Positions 33,366-46,219 of a stretch of DNA of 64,000 nt are shown here, one piece after another. This stretch comes from Cryptocoryne crispatula var. balansae (taxonomy: Eukaryota > Streptophyta > Magnoliopsida > Alismatales > Araceae): the NCBI GenBank assembly GCA_036172225.1, contig CM069928.1, positions 12,626,738 through 12,690,737 on the forward strand. The letters are read 5' to 3'. Within the stretch, counting starts at the first letter, position 1; every line of letters starts with the position of its first letter. A program made the position numbers and the translations under genes. The notes under the pieces were generated by a model that did no database searches, was not told where the DNA came from, and saw only the letters and a program-made list of their open reading frames with translations.

Positions 33366-34740
33366 ATGCTAAGGTCCAAAAGACGCATTGGGATGTCGGA
33401 CTATTACGAGCAAGAAGAATACAAGACGGGTCACTACGAGCTTCAACAACCCATGGTCCAACTAGAGGGCTGTGTTATTGTTGTGATGGAACCCAAAGTC
33501 CAAGATCCTGCCCACTGGTCCGCTTCACATAGTATAAATTAAGCTCTCAAGTTTCTATCTCTTCACCTTGATCCCAAGACCTTTGCAATCATCCAATCCG
33601 CCACTAAGGGCAAGATGCCTATCAACCAAGTCGAGGGCAGCCAAGCCCCTTCACCACCCCAATTAGCAGCTAGGCCTCTAATCATTACCTCTCCTGGGCA
33701 ACCCTGCTATGCCTCCTTGACCACCCACTTAGTCGTGGGGCACTCATCAAATCCTACGTCAAATCCTCCCTCCAACCCACAACTTCCATCTCCTTCTAAT
33801 TAACCTATAGCAGTGCCTCGGGAACCCAACCTCACTCAAGCCTTTATTGATAAGCTCAACCGAATGTATGAGCATTTTGAAGAACTAAAGCACCAATTGG
33901 ACTTCAAGACTACTCCTGAAATTTCAGTCCCATCCTTCCCAATTCTACACCTTCCTCCTTCAGAGATACCAGTCTTCCAACGTTACAATGGGACTAGTAA
34001 TCCCTTCACACACCTTAAGAGTTTCTTGTATAACTCTGCCTTTTAGAAGAATGACCATAAAGCCCTTGCTTTTCTCTTCTGACGGTCATTGGAAGGATCC
34101 ACCCTTGAATGGTTCTACACTCTTGATTCCTTTGAGGCGACAAACTTCGACATAGTGAAGGCAAAGTTTTTGCAAAGATATAGGGACTGAGTGGGGCCAA
34201 CCTACTCAATCACAGACTTAATTGTTGAAAAGATGAAGCCGGATGAAGACTTAACCAGATTTGCTGATCAGTGGAGAGGGATGGTGGAAAAGTTGGTTGA
34301 CACCATTTCAAAGGGGGAATAAGTGAGAATGTTCGTCGGGAATACCACACCAGCCCTTCACAACCTCTTAGTCAAGCACCATCCAACTACCATGAGTGAA
34401 CTCTGCGATAGTGCCCTATATCTCCAAACCCACTTTAGGGATGCCTCTATGATCAATCCTTTTGATTCTAAACCCCGCAACACTAGAAAACCTACATTTA
34501 TAGGGCCTAGCACCGAGGGGGTTGTAAACAATGAGTGTCAATGCCATAGAGAACCAGGGTGGAAATCGCCAAAACCAATACCGGAACCCCCGACAGAACC
34601 AACAATATTGACCAACTCCTCAGCCAGCCCAACAACCTCAGTAGCAACCCACCTACAACCGAGCACCGCCACAGCAACTTGCCTACAACCAAGTGCCACA
34701 GCAGCAACCTGCCTACAACCAAGTGCCACCGCCAATTAAT
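33366..34740 (+). pseudogene. gag: E3 gag capsid region
   Basis: This aligns with E1 1664-3028 from the first residues (LRSKRRIGM). The gag fold is at about 33930-34460, with LPPSEIPVFQRYNGTSNPF and LEWFYTLDSFEA. It is split by at least four lesions, including TAG near 34045 (TGG in E1), TGA near 34080 and TAA near 34320. After 34560 a Gln/Pro/Thr repeat follows. Confidence 0.82.
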
Positions 34741-35760
34741 CGACCTAGGAGGGGAAGACCAAAGAGAAAATACTACCCTCATCTGCCCTTCCTCCGCACA
34801 GATATTTTTAATGCATTGATGGCTAAACAACAGCTGGAGCTCCCGAAGGAGAGAGAGGCATGGACGACAAATGCAAATATGCTAAAGTACTGTGCCTACC
34901 ATTGGTACCTAGGACACACTATGGAAGTTTGCTTCCAGTTCAAAGACTACATTTATAATCTTGATCAAGGGAACATCAACTGGACATAGATGGGAGAATC
35001 TATACAAGCAATGAAAGCACGACATAATCAACCATGACTCCAACAACAGCAAGCATAGTAGCAGCCCAGCCTGGGCATAGTTCAAGACCCACTCTTGATA
35101 CCTGCACCCACTCAAGCACTGGCACCAACCCCACCAAACCAACGAATCGGCCTTGTCCACTTTGCCACCGGGGAGTCAACCAACCACTCCCAGGGTTGGT
35201 AGGTGGAGGATCAAACCGCCACCATGCCCGCAAGATCAGCTCCACCCACAAACTGTACTATACTCTCCATACCAAGAGCCACCCCTAGCCGACAACTTAC
35301 CAATGCCCCCCAAAATTCAACCTTACCAACACTGCCATCACCAACCATTAACCCTCCCTAGCACCTAATAATTAGACTACCCCCAACATGCCAACTAGCA
35401 CCTAACCCGCCAACTACCACCACTCCATGGCCCCTCATCATCCGACCATCACCTAACCCACCAACCACCAACACTCCGTGGCCCCTCATCATCCAACCAT
35501 CACTCAACCCAACAACCACCACCACTCCATGACCTCTCATTATCCGATCAACAACACCAACACCTCGACCACCGCCTAACCTATTAACCACAACCATAAT
35601 CCAACCCTCACAATCCTTACCTACCTCAGGCCCCTAGCACCCCAATTAGCCATACCACCACCACCTTCGCCACTCCCCCCTACCATGCTAGCGCTAGTAC
35701 TTTGGAGTGGGAGGATGTTCCAATGGGTTTTCCCCCAAGCTAGGATGCAGTCGCAGGAGT
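34741..35760 (+). pseudogene. gag: E3 gag C-terminus: zinc motif and proline-rich linker
   Basis: The motif YCAYHWYLGHTMEVC lies at about 34890-34935, the same C-x2-H-x4-H-x4-C pattern as E1, followed by FQFKDYIYN. The linker at 35000-35700 consists of repeated CACTCCATGGCCCCTCATCATCC-like units (at about 35425, 35475 and 35535), more regular than in E1. Frames shift several times, and minus-strand open frames are shadows. Confidence 0.78.
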
Positions 35761-36740
35761 AGGCAGAAGAAGAGGTGATAGAAGAACCGTTGCCTGGCAC
35801 ACCATATGATTTGTTGAAGCATATGGATAAAATGCCAGCACAGATTTCAATTCTAGAGCTTATAAAAAGGTCAAAGAATGACCACGAAATTTTACATCAG
35901 TACTTGCAGCAGGTCATGGTCAACGAGGACCTCCCACCTCAAAAGATCATCATTGTCTTAACCCCTAGGAGTGAGCACCCATCACTCACATTCACACAAG
36001 AGGAGTTGGCATGGGTAGAGATCAAAAAGTACACCTTGCATGTTACAGTGGTCATCAGAGGCATAGAGATCAAATCCTGCTTGATTGACAACAGAGCATC
36101 TAAAAATGTCATGCCGCCAGAAACATTGCAACTATGCGGCATCTCTAATGAAGAAATCGAGTCTTTTGCTGTTATGGTGACTGTGTATGACAACTCTAGG
36201 AAGCTAGCATGAGGACTGGTCATGTTGGAAGTAGGGCTCGGACCGTGTACTGTCACCACTGAGTTCCATGCTCTAGAACTGGACCCCATGTTTAAAGCTA
36301 TATTGGGATGCCTATATCTCGAGGCAATAGGAGCTGTTGCCTAGACCAATCATCAATGTGTGAAGTTCTCATACAAAGGGCAGGTCATCAAGGTAACCAA
36401 TGTTTCTATTCTAAACAACGTAAGTGTTCTCTCTTCTACATTTCTGCTATCAGAATCTGTTTAGCCACTAGTTTCAACTACAGAACTTCTTAGGGTCATG
36501 ACATTGACAACCTCACCCCTAGATATAGTTGTTTGACGGATGATAAGGAGAATGGGATATCAACCAGGAAAAAGGTTGGGTAAGAGGCTACAGGGGGTTG
36601 TACACCCCATCGATGTTGTGCAGAGACCAAGAAGGCAAGGGCTCGGTTATGAGCCAAGTTTCATTCCAAGGTTGGTCTACTGGCTAAAACATGCCATGGG
36701 GCTCCAAAAATTCTTCATCAAAGAGGAGACCATGATGATG
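35761..36740 (+). pseudogene. pol: E3 aspartic protease plus G-patch
   Basis: Protease with DNRAS in place of DTGAS (Asp codon 36087-36089), so the catalytic loop is damaged at two residues. A stop after KLA (TGA, near 36210) and another near 36342 (TAG for TGG or CAA) break it. The G-patch at about 36540-36600 reads RRMGYQPGKRLGKRLQG, followed by RRQGLGYEPSF and KFFIKEETMMMA. Domain order is the same as in E1 and E2. Confidence 0.82.
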
Positions 36741-37830
36741 GCCAGAGAATAAGAAAAATCAGTCACTATAACCAAGAGGAGGAGAGCCCCTACACAAGAG
36801 GAAAAAGTGGATAACCTGAGCTCATTCCTGGCTTGGTTGTTCATGGAGAAGGAAGAGCATAAAGAACCACTCAAGGGCAAGTATGTTTCTAAACAGCTCG
36901 TCGACTTGAGCAAATCTCTATTCAATATACTGCGTGAGCCATATCCTATGGTCACGTATTTCAAGGTCATCACACCTTCTCTTGAATTCACTTGATGGGC
37001 TTTCTAGCCTGATTATTTCCTCTGGGCCGGTATGGCACCCAAATTGATCTTTGGGCCTGAGAGATCATTCAAATCTTTTTACCCCACTGGGCTTCTACGC
37101 CCACATGAAGCCAACACCAGGCTCGCATGCCCACCAATTGGGACATGTCCCCTTAGAATCTTTCCCTAGTTTTGGACCCATATGGTCATTTCTTGTTATT
37201 GTGGGGCCCGCGAGCCCATTTTTCATATTTCTGTTTAAGCTTTTCATTTTTGCTCGAGCCCCACTAGCTCATCCTATTTTTCTTATTGAGAACACCAAAA
37301 AAATCATCTTCTCGCAAATTCACCTTTCTGTTGAGGAGACGTCTCTACTTATCTCAGAGGGTGCTCCCTACTAGGGACCGCTCTTCTCTGAATCACTGTT
37401 CGATCTTCTCAATCCTTCACCCATTGTATATACCACCTTTTCAATTATGTCTTTTGTAGGAGTAGTTAAGTTAGGGAAAAAGAAAATTTGAAGTAAAAGA
37501 GTTCTAGAAAGATATCTCCAATAGTTAGCTTAGAAATGCAAAGAATGTTCAAGGCTACCAAATTTCTTGGAAAATGCTATCCAATTTAACGAAATCCAAT
37601 ATGAGGATGAATTTAATGTAGATCATACATTGGAGGTCTATGAGGTGGTATCGGAAAAAGATCTTGATTTTGAAGATGGAATTGAGGACTTGGCTAATGC
37701 ATACACATCTGGACTTAAGAGATTTGAGGAACCATCAGCCATGGTGGATGAGTTGACAAAAGAATTAATTTTTGGAACACCAGAAGATCCCAAGATCGTC
37801 CTCCTGAGTGCAAATCTCACTCCCATTGAA
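36741..37830 (+). other. E3 protease-RT linker with hairpins
   Basis: It aligns with E1 5160-6290. Hairpin-like units occupy 36995-37250, for example TGGGCTTCTACGCCCA (37090) and GGGGCCCGCGAGCCCA (37202). Coding similarity resumes near 37560 (ENAIQFNEIQYEDEFN) in an open stretch to 37845. CTTTTGTAG at 37451-37459 matches the possible acceptor seen in E1 and E2. Confidence 0.65.
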
Positions 37831-38570
37831 AAAAAGATTAATTAAAATCCTAGAAGAAAATAAGGACACATTCTCATAGACATACGGAGATATGCGGGGT
37901 TAGACAACTCATTAATTGAACATTGTTTAACATTGAAACTTGGAGCTACCCTGATCAAATAAAAATTAAAGAGATTCCACCCTGATGTTGTACTTAAAAT
38001 GTATGAAGAGGTTGACAAGTTGCATTAGGAAAAATTTATTAAGGTCGTCCTTTATCCATAATGGGTGGCAAACATAATCTCTGTCATGAAGAAGGATGGA
38101 CGAGTTCGGATATGTATAGATTTCAAGGACTTGAACCAAGCGTCTCCTAATGATGACTTTCCTCTACCTCATATTGATGTATTGGTTGACAACACCGCTA
38201 GATTTGAAATGCTTTCATTCATGGATGGCTATTCTGGATTTAATCAAATACGTCTAGCCAAAAAGGACCAAGAGAGGACCTCGTTCACTACACCTTGGGG
38301 AACCTACTGCTATGTCGTCATGCCCTTTGAACTGAAGAATGTTGGTGCTACATATTAGAGGGCTATGGTGGCTATTTTCCATGACATGATGCATACCCTT
38401 GTAGAGGTGTACGTGGATGACCTGGTTGTTAAGTCCAAAAGTTGAGAAGATCATCTTGAAGTGTTAAGAAAGTTCTTGCAAAGGGATAAAGAATATAAAT
38501 TGAAGATGAACCCTAAGAAATGCACATTTGGAGTATCCTCAGGAAAGTTGTTGGGGTTCATAGTAAGCAA
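37831..38570 (+). pseudogene. pol: E3 reverse transcriptase
   Basis: Reverse transcriptase with an uninterrupted middle part at 38065-38358 (RVRICIDFKDLNQ, then LSFMDGYSGFNQIRL). YVDD is intact at 38410-38421. Stops are at about 38356 (TAG for CAG) and 38446 (TGA for CGG/CGA). The segment near 38160-38200 lacks the one-base deletion of E1, which identifies that lesion. Confidence 0.88.
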
Positions 38571-39130
38571 AAGGGGCATAGAGATCGACCCAAACAAGGC
38601 CAAAGCAATCATAGGCATGCCTCCTCTGAAAACTATGAAAGAACTTCGAGGATTATCGGGAGGCTACAATTTGTCTACCTGTTTATCTCACAACATTCCC
38701 AAAGATGTAAACCTTTCTATGAGTTAACCAAGGTGGGGGCCTAGTTTAAATGGGATTTGAAGTGCCAGGAAGCATTTGATGGTTTGAAAAGATACTTGGC
38801 TAGTCCCCCTATGCTTAGACCACCAGTCCTTGGCAAGCCAATTGTGTTGTATATATCGATTTTGGAGAATTCTCTTGGGGCAATCCTGGCAACCTACTAT
38901 TTGTCCAAGATTTTTGTTTCGAGTGAGTATAAGTATACTGTAGTGGAGAAGACCTATGTAGCACTAGTATGGGTAGTTCTGAAGCTTAAACACTATTTTC
39001 TTGCTCATGAGGTCAACCTTATTGCTTGCATCAATCTCAATAAATTTCTTTTTTAGAAAACTGTTCTAACTGATCGGTTAGGTCGTTAGTAGAGCTTTCT
39101 TTCACAGTTTGATATCACCTATGTCCCCCA
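38571..39130 (+). pseudogene. pol: E3 RNase H
   Basis: It aligns with E1 7029-7690. It contains GIEIDPNKAKAIIGMPP, KCQEAFDGLKRYLASPP, LENSLGAIL and TYVALVWVVLKLKHYF. A short deletion removes the residues between LGAIL and TYYLSK. Stops near 39055 and 39088 (TAG for TGG) break the last part. Confidence 0.83.
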
Positions 39131-39880
39131 GAAGGTGATTAAGGGATATGCCATTGCCAAACATCTTGCCCACCATCCTATACCCACCTTTGACTCGGTT
39201 CAATCGAAGCTCCCAGATGACAAACTAATGTTGATCCAATCTTCCAATCTTTGGACATTATATTTTGATGAGGCTCTAAATTCACATGGTAGGGGAATAG
39301 GAATCGTCCTTCTGTCACCCAAAGGTGTCACCATTCCACAGGCATTTCAACTCAAATTTCCAGCAACCAATAATATAGCTGAATATGAAACCTTATTGGC
39401 CGGGTTAGAGGCCGCTCACTTCTATGGTGCCACTGAACTGAAGGTGATAGGTGATAGCCAACTGATTCTGTGCCAAGTCCTAACCAAATATTGAACTTCT
39501 TATCCAAACCTCAAACCTTACCAAGAACTTACCTCTTGTTACATCAAGTTATTTTCCAAACTCACTTTTGTTCATGTTCCTCGAGCTCAGAATATTCTTA
39601 CCGATGCCTTAGCCTCCTTAGCTTCATCTCTATCAGTCCCGCTAGGTAGATAGGTGTGGACTATCCATGTTTGCAGGAGGTCGATGCCGGCGATTAAGGA
39701 TGGACAATTTCTAAAAGTCAAGGAGAGATTTGGCAGGAAGGAATACCTAAAGCAGAAGGAGGAGATTTATCTGGTTGAGTTAGAAGAATTAGATGAAGGT
39801 GAGAAGCCTTTGTATGATAAGATTGCAAGATATTGTCAAGATCAGTCTTATCTGCCTGGATCCAATGCATAAGAGAAGAA
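39131..39880 (+). pseudogene. pol: E3 second RNase-H-like domain and linker
   Basis: The segment 39230-39495 reads NLWTLYFDEALNSHGRGIG, then NIAEYETLLAGLEAAH, then VIGDSQLIL. A stop at about 39492 (TGA for CGA) separates the end with NILTDALASLA (Asp retained). It is followed by the acidic linker before integrase. This confirms the double RNase H arrangement in a second element. Confidence 0.85.
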
Positions 39881-41113
39881 GGCCATCAGAAGAGTATCCC
39901 AAAGGTATACTATCTTAGGAGGTATGCTCTACAAGAGGAGTTTTAGTGGAATTTTACTCAGATACGTTGATGAAGAAGAAGCAAAGTTGGTGCTTAGGAA
40001 AGCACATTCTGGGGTATGCGAGGGCCATGTCAATGCTCAGACTCTTGCTAAAAAGATCATTCGGCAAGGGTATTATTGGCAGACCCTAGAAGAAGGCTGC
40101 TATATCTTTGTTCGGCACGGTCACTCTTGCCAACTCCATGCCGACAAGATACATTCTCCCGTATCTTCCCTTCACCCAATTCATGCCCCATGGCCCTTCT
40201 CCATGTGGGCTTTTGATATCATTGGCCCTCTAAGTGATCTTAACTCTGAAGTGCGCTCCAAATCATTCATCCTGATGGCTACAAGTACTTCACCAAGTGG
40301 GCAGAAACGAAAGCATTCATGGAGATCAAGGCATCAACATTGCACTTCTTCATCAAACGCAACATCATCGCCAGGTTTGGGATTCCCATTGACATCATCA
40401 CCGACAATGGACCATAATTTCTCTATCAAGATATGTGTGATCTCTACAACAGGTACCACATTGCATTGCATCATTCATCTTCATACTACCCGAAAGGCAA
40501 CGGTCAAACAGAAGCCACAAATAAAACCTTGATTAAGATTAACAAGAAAACCTAGAAGTCTAGCAAGTTTGCGGACTGGCCAGAGAAGCTTGTAGATGCC
40601 CTATGGGCTTATCGTACTTCCGTGTGGACCCCCATTGGTCAAACCCCGTATGCCCTCCCCTACAGGATGGAAGCAGTAGTCCCATATGAAGTACTCCTTC
40701 CATCACTCTCAGTTCAGATCGATAGGTTCATCCTCCTCGATGAGAGACAAGAATCTCTCCTTGCATAACTTGAACTCCTAGATGAAAAAAGGTTGGTCAC
40801 CTCCAAGCATGCTCAGACTTATCAGAATAGACTCAAAAGGTTTTATCAAAAGAGGGTGGTAAAGAGAAAATTTAAAATCGGTGAGATGGTAGTCAAGCAT
40901 ATATTCATTAAGCTGGGTGATCCCCGCTCCAAGTTACAACCTAACTGGGAAGGGCCTTTTGTTATCACTGAAAAATATCTAGGCAACGCATATAAGCTAA
41001 CCAATACCGATGGAGAGAAATTGAATCATCCGTGGAATGGCATTTACCACAAAAAATATTTTATTTTAAACAAATGGAGAATCTCAAGTATGATATTAGG
41101 TCACCGATCCTAA
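39881..41113 (+). pseudogene. pol: E3 integrase
   Basis: The zinc region is at about 39990-40140 (AHSGVCEGH, then CQLH). The core begins at MWAFDIIG (40204), shifts frame near 40283, and holds TDNG followed by a stop for Gln, then GNGQTEATNK. The C-terminal domain is open at 40793-41113 (KIGEMVVKHIFIKLGD, NWEGPFVITEKY, NHPWNGIYHKKYF) and gives the uninterrupted version of the place where E1 carries the solo LTR. The codon at 40748-40750 is CAA where E2 has CGA. Confidence 0.87.
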
Positions 41114-42900
41114 AGTGTTAGCTAGAAGACAAGGGTAGACATCACTTTACACGCATAATACCTCTCGATCCTAGAATCAAGATAGCCCAACACTCGAAAG
41201 AGAAAAGGCAGAACCCTAAAGACAGAAAGGGACCCTTACCCTATTCTCTTCTGTTTGGTTCAAAATAGGTGAAAGAGATTAGAAGAGGGTAGTATCAAAA
41301 AATTTCGCTGCCTTAGTAGGAGGTCATCTCATAGGGTGCAAAAGGGTGTCAAAAGAAGGGCAATGAACCACACAAGTTTAAACAAATATGGGTCTGTCTG
41401 AAAGAGTACCCGAAAAAGTAGAAAATGAAAAAGGCACCAAAAGATGGGCAATGGCCACACAGATCAAAGACTTGTCTAAATGAGTGTCACATGTAGAAAA
41501 TGAAAAAGACCTAAAGAGACCGAACCCCAATAGGCAACTTAGGCATGAATAGAGAAACCCTCCTCGACATCTACAAATCCTATCAAAGACTTCCTCTACT
41601 ATCCTTCCTTCTTAAACCCCTAGGGTAGGGTGAAGTGTCCAAATTCAGGGGGAACCCAAGCTGATCAAGAAAGGAAGGCAAGAAAGATTCTGGGTAGGGA
41701 ACCCCATTTTCATGTGATGTTTACCACTCGAATCTTGATTAACACTCAAGAATCGATGAATTATCTCAATACCAAAACATTCTCCACAAAAATTTGAAAA
41801 AATTGAATATTTCCAAAAATATCAAAAAATGAATATTTTTAAAATTTTCAAAATTTGAATATTTTAAAAAATCTAAAAAATTGAATATTTCATAAACCAA
41901 AAAATTTTGAATATTTTAAAAAAAATTGAATACTTTCACAAATCTGAATAAAATGAATATTTTGAAAAATCCCAAAAAATTGAATATTGTCAAAAAACTA
42001 AAAATATTAAATATTTTCAAAAAAAATTAAAAATGCATTATTTAACTTGGCCCAACCTTGATTTTCGCCTTTACTTGCATACATGCTTATCTTTCTATCT
42101 TGCATGTTTCCATTTCTACATTGCATATTTATCTTTGTTATCACCCTATTAAGAGGTCTCTTCCCTTTGACCTAAGTCAAAGTTGGCCGTAATAGGCAAA
42201 GGGATGAGTTGTTGTGAAGATATAATCCCTCTTATCAAGTGTTTTAGGGACTTTGAAGTAAGAGGGGAAGATTCTCTCCACGGCAGGTAAGTTCTCTTAA
42301 CCCTTACCCATTTCATTCCGGTCATTTATTTTATTTTATTACACCTTGTTAGGAAGGCTCCTCCCTTTGACCTAAGTCAAGGAAGATGACAATAGTCAAA
42401 GGGATGAGTCATGGTGAAGATTTAATCTCTTTTATCAAGTATTTCAAGAATTTGTGAGCAAAATGGGGAGCGATTCTCGCCATGACAGGTAAGTCCTCTC
42501 AACCTTTATCACATCTCTTTTCTTTTAGTCATTTATTTATCCCACCTTGTTAATAAGGCTACCCCCTTGACATACAAGCAAGAAAAGATGACAATAAGCA
42601 AGGGGGTAAGTCATGATACAGATCTAACTCTTTTATTGAGCATTTCAGGAAAAGAAACACAAGTCAAAGAGGGGGAAAGTCTCGCCAGCAGATATGTTTC
42701 TTATGCTACATCTACTATTTGATTTTATTATTGTTGTTTACCATCCTTTAGGAGGCTTCCACCCCTTGACAAACTCACAAGGGGCCAAGCCAGAATGTGA
42801 TGCTAACTAGCCTTTTAAGTGATGTTGAGCAGGGAAAAGTAGTTCAAACAACTCTAAAGCAAATAAATGTTTAAATACATTATCAAATGCTACAACAAGG
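41114..42900 (+). other. E3 3' untranslated region, first part
   Basis: It matches E1 12100-13450. It contains the A-rich GAATATTT repeat (41790-42040) and then four copies of a roughly 200-bp repeat (next entry). No gene was seen. Confidence 0.75.
42141..42850 (+). repeat. E3 roughly 200-bp tandem repeat, four copies
   Basis: Copies start at about 42141, 42341, 42542 and 42741. Each holds ACCTTGTTAAGAAGGCT-like and GGGATGAGTC-like blocks. Copies 1 and 2 end with CAGGTAAGT, a full splice-donor match; copy 4 is the most diverged. E1 and E2 have two copies, so copy number varies between elements. Confidence 0.85.
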
Positions 42901-43039
42901 AAGAAAAATAGCTACAACAACGGAAGAGATAAGCCTGCTAAAATATTAGTGCCCGCTGCTGCCCTCTCCAGGGGAGAGACTGCATTGTCCGCTAACACTA
43001 CTGAAGCCATCTCATTCTAGCGACACTCAGAAGAAGTGG

Positions 43040-44390
43040 CCAAGTATGTAGTGGCACCATTGGTGTGGCTCTAACTCTTCCCTTGCTGGCTCTGGCCATG
43101 GTGACTCTGGCTGCAGTGGGTGACACAACTCCTGTGTGCACCGCTTTGATGAGAGTTGCTCTAATATGTACGACTCTGGCTCGGCTGAGCGGGAATGCCC
43201 TGGAGGTAAACCTACAATGTCGCCTCTGTCATAGCTAAATGAACCTATGTCTACATGTGCATCTGCTCTGAAGATCGGATGGCCTGGGTATGCTGGCGCT
43301 CCATCTCCCACATATCTCTATCATGCTGGTGTTGAAGATTGGAGACAACCATATGGAACCTCATGTCAGCCGATGCTGACCTCCACATCTCTAGCTCTAT
43401 CTCCAAGGTCTAGATGCATGCAGAAAGTGTATTCTGAAGATCAGCAAGCTAAAAAAAACTAAATGAGCCAAAAGAACAATGACTAGATAATAGTTCAATC
43501 AATAATACCTTTATCTCCTTGGCCACCAAGGCCTCCTTGGCCTCGCTCAAATGCTGGCAAAGCTCAGCTACTTCTTCTCTCGACAGGGAAGGAGGGGAAC
43601 CTTCGACGTGAGCCTTGAACTATAAACCAAAAACAAGACATATCATAACCAGGCAAGGAATAAGACAAACAGAGAAATAGTAGAGGAACTTTTTTACCTC
43701 GGTCTTCAAGGTCAAATGAAGAGTTGCCACCTCCTCCCACAAGCTAACGATCTCAGTCCTTTTACCAAACAACAATGCTCGAGCTTCCTGAAAAATCATA
43801 TGTTTTAGAGGTGGTAGCAAAAAAGGTGCAACTAGAATAGGAGAAGTTTACTTGACCCCCTAGGGCAAACAAGTTATTGTACGCATCCTCATAGTGGCGT
43901 AGGTAGTCTAAGATATCGTGTGCCCAACTATCGACCACCTCGCCACCCCAATAACAAAGTTTAATGGAATCACGGTACCACTCTATTCAATCCGCTACAA
44001 GAATTAGATGTTTGACCTTGACTGGCAATAGAGGTGGAGGAGACTCCAACCATGCCTACTCCTGACCAAGAGAGCATGCCAAGAAATGAAGCCACAAGGG
44101 GATCCATTCATTGAAACGAAGGAGGTGCAAGTCACGATCGACGACCCGCTAAGCTCCAACAACCCAAGCATGTAGATGATCGTCAATCTCAAGATAAGGC
44201 TGTCAACACACCTACAAAAGGAAAGAAGATTAAGTCATTGACTTAGAGAGAAATTCAATGAATTAATCAAATATACCTTAGTGTGCGGGAAGCATAAAAT
44301 CTGAGCTCGAATGAGTGCCAACATGATAGAGATATGTGGGAGATGGAGCGCCGTAAAAAAGTGGATGAATGAAAATGGGAAACCCCCATG
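43040..44390 (-). pseudogene. Antisense multi-exon gene remnant in E3
   Basis: On the minus strand, between pol and the 3' LTR, four GT-AG introns separate exon-like segments: about 44390-44277, 44211-43852, 43787-43698, 43619-43509, and 43433 leftwards. The three complete internal exons are 360, 90 and 111 bp, all multiples of three and all phase 0. Recognisable strings are MLALIRAQILCFPHTK, EVVDSWAHDILDYL, EARALLFGKRTEIVSLWEE and LSREEVAELCQHLSEAKEA, the latter parts helical and coiled-coil-like. The 44211-43852 exon has a few stops (TGA, TAG) and the last exon also has stops. E1 and E2 lack it. I do not recognise the protein. Extra antisense genes downstream of pol are known in Tat elements such as Grande. 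Confidence 0.65.
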
Positions 44391-45498
44391 ACATGCCGAT
44401 TAGCATATAAGATGCTAATCATATATCTTTATCTAAGCATTAATGTTGAAGATCGTGAGTGCAAAGAAGACCGACCCGAGATCCCCTTCATCAAAATCTA
44501 TGACGGTTGGGTCATTCTTCACACTCACGGATAAGCCAAAGTTGTATAGTGAGGGACAATGCTTCCCAACTAGGTATCCTGACCTCATAAATAATCTATA
44601 TCTTTAATTAATTGTTTAGCAAGTGTTACTTTGTTTTTTTTTGAGCCCAGCATACATTATGTAGTATTAGTCTCATTGCAATTTTGCATTGTCATTGCAT
44701 ACATCTCATCATGATAATCACCTTCTCACCGTGATCTCTGAACCCCACCGGGTACGTTCTCCCATCACTTACCTCAATTTTGATCTTTCTAATATCCATC
44801 ACCTATCGTAATCACCTTTTTTGCTCTGCTACATCTTTCATCTCTATCCCACCATGACCGTTGCAATACTTTCTTGTTGTTCATCCCACCGTGGCAGTCA
44901 TCTCATCCCACCTTGGGTACCTATTTTATCATCATTCTTATGTCACCATCCTCCCCACGGTCTTATGATTGAGCTTTGACCGCTTGCCTTTTGGAATTTG
45001 AGATCGTTCCATTTATGATTCAAATCCTATCTCTTGGAAAACTTAAATGAATCTGAGGGCCTGGATATGCTCGATTGGTATTCTTTTAACTCACAAAACA
45101 ACTCTTTTTTTTAACTTTAGCCCATCAAAATACAGGAACACCGTAAAGATCGGGTTGCTAGCAGATGATGAACCTATGAACCCATGATTCGAGGATTCCC
45201 ACCACGTTGGGAGTTGGCTATTCTTCTCTCATGCTCATGGCACATCTTTTACCAATTGGGCATAAGAAGACTTGATGAAACATGGTAGTGATCTAGGAAA
45301 CTTAAGGAGATTCACTTTGCCGAATCTGGTCATTGAGTGTGTCTATATCTACACTTTGATGCCACCTTTTCAGTACATCACTATTCCACTCCACTACACT
45401 CCATTACAATTCATTTCACTTCGCTACATTTCTTTACATTCCATTCCATTATATTACATACCATTCCCTTGCAAAGCCGACATCAAGGCAAGACAAGT
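44391..45498 (+). other. E3 3' region next to LTR
   Basis: It resumes similarity to E1 13790-14829 after the antisense insert: the GGATAAGCC block, the CCCACCRTGG-like units (44750-44960) and the CATTCCATT-rich stretch before the LTR. The purine-rich AAGGCAAGACAAGT at 45485-45498 is the likely polypurine tract. Confidence 0.72.
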
Positions 45499-46219
45499 TG
45501 TAGACACACCAAATTGGACTGATTTGGGGCTCTAGACACTTAATGCATTGGCAATACTCTTTATCTGACTGTTACCTGATCAAAATCACCTTGTGGAGAT
45601 GAGCCAAGGATGTCAGTGGAGTATCGCGTGAGTTAAGAATGGACCAAAAATTTTCGAAGTAATGTCATAACCTTCAAGCAAAAGTCACGCGTTAATCGTG
45701 GAAACACGAAGTTTGCTCAATGACCAACTCTTAATGATCCACAATTGAAGGTCTCGGAAGTCCTGGGTGAATTTCGCAACATTTGGGTTTCTGACAAGTC
45801 TTTTCGGCAGTCATGAGTCTATATCGACTTTTATTATGTCTTTTGGATCTGTACTATCACAGCTATCCCAGTCCATGTGTTATGTCTTTTCAATCATCAT
45901 TGGTCTTTTCGTGTCTTTTGGGTTGTTCTTTGTCACCAATTGGTGTTATACAATCATTTCAGTTAATTTTAGGGTTTTCCGATTAGTACTGGCTTTTTCG
46001 AGGTTCATTTCACGTTTACTGGGTTATTCTAGGCTTTTTTAATGATTTTGACTTTTTTGATCATACTAGACTTCCTCGGTCATTATTTTAAGTTATCCCG
46101 AGCTGACCCTCGTGTCCTTGATTAAAACTGTCTTTTAGGGTCATCGCTCTAACCTTTGGCATCCTTGAAATCGTAAACCAAAGGTTAAAATCCCATATGG
46201 AAGTCCTAGGATGTGTGCC
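45499..46219 (+). repeat. E3 3' LTR, truncated by copia
   Basis: 721 bp matching the start of the E3 5' LTR (29234 onwards), beginning TGTAGACACACC. It is cut at 46219 by the copia element; the last five bases GTGCC would be the copia target duplication. The rest of the LTR is not found on the other side, because of the deletion at about 55075. Confidence 0.88.

Noticed and set aside
41000..41113. Chromodomain after the E3 integrase
   Set aside because: Sequence after the C-terminal domain has no aromatic cage pattern and ends soon, as expected for non-chromovirus gypsy elements.
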